Source: Mageeibacillus sp. UBA5442 (GTDB lineage: Bacteria; Bacillota; Clostridia; Saccharofermentanales; DTU023). Taken from it: DNA of 7,126 bases. Under the pieces are notes generated by a model. That model made no database searches, had not been told where the DNA came from, and worked only from the letters and a program-made list of their open reading frames with translations. The DNA lies in NCBI GenBank assembly GCA_002427475.1, contig DIRG01000025.1:1-7126 (forward strand), given 5' to 3'. Each line of letters starts with the position of its first letter. The stretch's first letter is position 1. A program made the position numbers and the translations under genes. Below, one piece after another: positions 6,378 to 7,126 of this stretch.

Positions 6378-6414
6378 TAAATAGAACCGCTGTGTTTCGC
6401 AGCGGTTCTATTTA
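6378..6414 (+). terminator. Hairpin between peptide 3 and permease 3; likely partial terminator
   Basis: Left arm TAAATAGAACCGCTGTG (6378-6394), loop TTT, right arm 6398-6414. One position pairs as T-G instead of T-A (CGCAGC in place of CACAGC), which keeps an RNA stem through wobble. The AAGGAG site of permease 3 follows at 6419-6424. It occupies the same place and likely has the same role as the hairpins of units 1 and 2. Confidence 0.8.
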
Positions 6415-6430
6415 ATTCAAGGAGTTTTCT

Positions 6431-7126
6431 ATGAAACGAAGAATGGCTCTACTTTTCTTTGTAGCTTTGTTCGCAGTTCTGTCATGCAATTATGCTCTAG
6501 CTTTCTTCGAAAATGATCGAGATTATATTGGTCCCGAAAGAAAAGCAAAATCTTTTTCACCAAAAACTACAGTGGCCGCAGTATTAGATTATCATTCTGA
6601 TGAGACGCCTAGCGATTTGGCGCAAGAACTAATATTGCTCGCGGACGACTTGGATGCAGATTTAATTTTGGATGTGTTTGCACCAGCACAAGAGGGTGAT
6701 ATTGGCGTTCGAATGGCTCCTAGGATTAAGTTCATTTATTCGCAAGAAGCGGACTTATTCCCGGCTGGCGAGTTTTCTGATGTGAAGATTGACTGGAGTC
6801 TTAGCGGAAATAAGGCTTTCTCTTTAAAACCCGAGACAAATATGGGACAGATATTAACAGTAAGAGATCGTCGTGATGAGACAGATATCAATCTGCTGCG
6901 CCAAGAAATTGTTGCGCCACTTGCTATGCTAGAAGAATTATATCCTGCAGCAACAAGAGAATATGCTCCTGAATTGACAGTTTTTATTCTCTCTGACCAA
7001 CCTGTGGCGGCTAGCAATTATCTTTCTAATCAGCTAAAAAATACATCGGCTAACTATGTTGTACGCTATGAGGAGTTTTACAGCCTTTATTACTCTTTAG
7101 TTGATGATATATTAGGTCCGCCTTAT
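6431..7126 (+). CDS. MacB/FtsX-type permease, copy 3 (3' end outside window)
   Basis: An open frame of 232 codons from ATG to the last base of the window, with no stop. It covers the first membrane segment (about 5-26), the whole first outside domain and the LGPPY that immediately precedes the second membrane segment. Most of it resembles permease 2 (DRDYIGPERKAKSF, LDADLILDVFAPAQEGDI, VAPLAMLEELYP). The very start, MKRRMALLFFVALFAVLSCNYAL, combines unit 1 and unit 2 bases. The block EADLFPAGEFSDV to LTVRDR (about 106-147) is nearly unchanged from both other copies. AAGGAG lies 6 bases before the start. The coupling motif and second half are outside the window, so intactness is unknown. Confidence 0.9.
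   Translation, partial: MKRRMALLFFVALFAVLSCNYALAFFENDRDYIGPERKAKSFSPKTTVAAVLDYHSDETPSDLAQELILLADDLDADLILDVFAPAQEGDIGVRMAPRIKFIYSQEADLFPAGEFSDVKIDWSLSGNKAFSLKPETNMGQILTVRDRRDETDINLLRQEIVAPLAMLEELYPAATREYAPELTVFILSDQPVAASNYLSNQLKNTSANYVVRYEEFYSLYYSLVDDILGPPY

Larger units (their letters stand above)
5967..7126 (+). repeat. Cassette unit 3 of the tandem array (partial, runs off window)
   Basis: Third copy, containing the leader, peptide gene, hairpin and the first 232 codons of the permease before the window ends. The permease part is closer overall to unit 2, whereas the start of the mature peptide and part of the permease 5' end are closer to unit 1. Whether this unit ends with an intact ATPase cannot be seen. 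Confidence 0.9.

Noticed and set aside
1..7126. Tandem repeat as an assembly artefact
   Set aside because: The units differ at many bases, have different indels in the ATPase remnant and compensating codon indels in the permease. A false duplication would give identical copies.
1..7126. Transposase, CRISPR array, tRNA or rRNA genes
   Set aside because: No frame resembles a transposase, there are no short regularly spaced repeats, and no structural RNA motif was seen on either strand.

Overview
The window holds two complete copies and the 5' part of a third copy of one gene cassette, repeated head to tail on the + strand with periods of 2927 and 3039 bases. Each cassette encodes a small secreted protein (116-117 aa precursor with a near-invariant signal peptide), a hairpin, and a 735-aa MacB/FtsX-type multi-spanning permease. 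In the two complete cassettes a broken ABC-transporter ATPase follows the permease. The layout is that of the lactococcin 972 group of bacteriocin loci: small secreted bacteriocin, 'bacteriocin-associated integral membrane protein' and export/immunity ATPase. The small proteins themselves are not clear lactococcin 972 matches by eye.

The organism is most likely a low- to moderate-GC member of the Bacillota. The reasons are purine-rich Shine-Dalgarno sites (GGAGG, AAGGAG), an extended -10 promoter, Gram-positive-style signal peptides, GC content of roughly 40% by eye, and the lactococcin 972-type context. The genus cannot be told from this window.

Layout. Unit 1 (1-2927) starts inside the leader of its peptide gene, then has peptide 1 (45-398), hairpin (416-452), permease 1 (470-2677) and a heavily eroded ATPase remnant (2677 to about 2798). 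Unit 2 (2928-5966) has peptide 2 (2972-3325), hairpin (3341-3377), permease 2 (3394-5601) and an ATPase remnant that keeps its 3' end (5601-5826). Unit 3 (5967 to window end) has peptide 3 (6012-6362), hairpin (6378-6414) and a permease truncated by the window edge (6431-7126). The regions between units carry a conserved promoter (TTGATT, 17-base spacer, TG-extended TATGCT) and a conserved leader of about 120 bases with a small dyad. No stretch over 300 bases lacks a gene.

The main points for a second look are these. (1) Both ATPase remnants have the same internal-deletion junction, so the ATPase was lost before the cassette was amplified, and the permeases must use an ATPase encoded elsewhere or act without one. 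(2) The small proteins have almost fixed ends and a strongly diversified core. (3) Peptide 3 and its permease look like mosaics of units 1 and 2, suggesting recombination or gene conversion between copies. The picture is a locus that amplifies and diversifies peptide-plus-permease (possibly toxin-plus-immunity) pairs.
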